Assembly: GCA_023227965.1 (NCBI GenBank)
Contig: JALOCA010000028.1
Coordinates: forward strand, 1 to 45,412
DNA length: 45,412 bases
Direction of reading: 5' to 3'
Source: Lentimicrobiaceae bacterium
Lineage (GTDB): Bacteria; Bacteroidota; Bacteroidia; Bacteroidales; JALOCA01
Below, piece by piece: positions 44,735-45,412 of this stretch; positions within the stretch are counted from its first letter, which is position 1, and each line of letters opens with the position of its first letter. The notes under the pieces are model-generated. The model was not told the DNA's origin. It was given only the letters and a program-made list of their open reading frames with translations, and did not search any database. The position numbers and the translations under genes are program-made.

Positions 44735-45044
44735 ATTTTCAATATATTATTTTTAGAAGGGCTGTACAAAAGTGCAGCCCTTCGATGGTTAATTAAATCA
44801 TTTAGAACCAGCACATCCACACTTAATTGTCTATGTTGGTTTTTATTTCCCCTTTTGTTTATTGATTTCTTTAAAAAAATTTGTATTCTTCTTTGCTTTA
44901 TCTTAAAGATTATCAAAAAAATTAAGTTTTGTTATACTTTCAAAATTAAGTTTTTTTATTTACGACGATTATTGGTTGAATGTTTTCTTATACAAGTGGA
45001 TTGGTTCGTTCTTTTTTGTTTTTTCATAGCTCCAGGCTCCCAGT
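44735..45044. other. Gene-free stretch between T9SS genes
   Basis: 310 bp, strongly AT-rich, with no credible gene. It contains one inverted repeat, GAAGGGCTG (44756-44764) with CAGCCCTTC (44775-44783), that could be a terminator of the upstream partial gene or a leader hairpin for the downstream one. Nothing else was seen. Confidence 0.6.
44756..44783 (-). terminator. Hairpin upstream of the T9SS type A gene
   Basis: A 9-bp perfect stem and a 10-nt loop (GAAGGGCTG, then CAGCCCTTC). The minus-strand follow-up TAAAAATAA is not a T run, so it is a weak terminator candidate. It lies 22 bp before the next start. Confidence 0.4.
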
Positions 45045-45260
45045 TCACTGCTGCTTCACCCATTTCCCGCTATCTTTTACTTCTCCTTTCTGCATTACCC
45101 GGTAAAAATACATGCCCTGATTTAGTGCAGATGTACTTACCGTTGTGGTTTCGTTTATGTCTTGTTGTATTACTAACTTGCCGTTGGCATCGTACATCTC
45201 TAATTTCGCATCTTTTAATGTGGTTTGGATGTATAGAATGTTGGTGCCGGGGTTGGGTAA
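45036..45260 (-). repeat. Duplicated T9SS sorting-domain cassette, copy B
   Basis: The counterpart of the copy at 43237-43468, containing the last ~70 codons of the partial gene and a short part of its 3' flank. Confidence 0.85.
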
Positions 45261-45412
45261 GAGTTGAAAAGTATTTTCCTTTTTCTTTTTACTGATTCCT
45301 GCGATATAATCGCATGAGGAAGCAATGTTTGTGGAAAAATATCCCAAAGTATTATCTTCATAACACCTTAATGGACCACCTTCAAAAACATCCAAAATAT
45401 TACAAAGCATGG
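45045..45412 (-). CDS. Secreted protein with T9SS type A sorting domain, 5' part outside the window
   Basis: Only the C-terminal ~121 codons are present; the frame is open to the window edge. The visible part ends in the type A sorting domain QLLPNPGTNILYIQ, LEMYDANGKLVI and NQGMYFYRVMQKG, about 80 percent alike in sequence to that of the gene at 43253. Before it, a segment with Cys-rich SCDYIAGISKKKKENTF fits a linker. It ends in TGA. It appears to be a paralogue or a recombination partner of its neighbour; what its body does cannot be seen. Confidence 0.8.
   Translation of the reverse strand, partial: MLCNILDVFEGGPLRCYEDNTLGYFSTNIASSCDYIAGISKKKKENTFQLLPNPGTNILYIQTTLKDAKLEMYDANGKLVIQQDINETTTVSTSALNQGMYFYRVMQKGEVKDSGKWVKQQ

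Noticed and set aside
44855..45295. A plus-strand gene across the T9SS gap
   Set aside because: Half of it is the antisense of the sorting domain and the rest is low-complexity hydrophobic sequence from AT-rich DNA.

Overview
The window looks like chromosomal DNA from a member of the Bacteroidota, probably class Bacteroidia. The evidence is several secreted proteins with type IX secretion (T9SS) sorting domains of type A and type B, Bacteroidota-typical families (GIN/DUF2807, Omp28, DUF6029, b-type SdhC), TAnnTTTG -7 promoter elements, AT-rich intergenic DNA, and weak or absent Shine-Dalgarno sequences. No phage, plasmid, integrase, transposase or CRISPR array is visible.

Layout. 1-3795 (+): C-terminal part of an alpha-2-macroglobulin-like protein whose thioester motif is degenerate, followed by about 520 bp of non-coding DNA with a five-copy 21-bp tandem repeat. 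4320-10407 (-): an envelope cluster read coaX, outer-membrane protein, lptC, CorC/HlyC-type membrane protein, PpiD-like foldase. 10517-11494: tRNA-Phe, a small MmpS-like protein and a nitroreductase. 11567-18180 (-): tetR, tolC-like, membrane-fusion-protein and RND permease genes forming one efflux operon. 18339-25770 (-): secreted peptidases, namely a gingipain-like C25 peptidase with five Ig-like repeats and, upstream of it, an M14 carboxypeptidase that appears split in two by a frameshift. 25965-27071 (-): ROK-family kinase. 27199-30321 (-): a TlpA-like thioredoxin, DUF6029 barrel and Omp28 lipoprotein operon in which the TlpA gene carries an in-frame TGA. 30603-34614 (-): YebC, a GIN-domain/barrel protein and a T9SS type B protein. 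34635-38593 (-): an M16 peptidase pair (one active, one inactive) and an Xaa-Pro aminopeptidase. 38718-43065: a lone SdhC cytochrome b subunit, a COG2509-like FAD protein, a universal stress protein and a YgiQ-type radical SAM protein. 43253-45412 (-): two T9SS type A cargo genes with near-duplicate 3' ends, one cut by the window edge.

How the genes fit together. Most of the content concerns the cell envelope and secretion: lipopolysaccharide export, periplasmic folding, drug efflux, outer-membrane barrels, lipoproteins and extracellular peptidases sent out by the T9SS. The best candidates for something unusual are the TlpA/DUF6029/Omp28 operon with its nonsense codon, the split M14/C25 peptidase pair, a G9 tract inside a secreted-protein gene, the duplicated sorting-domain cassette, and an in-frame GC-rich insertion in the macroglobulin gene. 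No complete, clearly new defence or mobile system was found.
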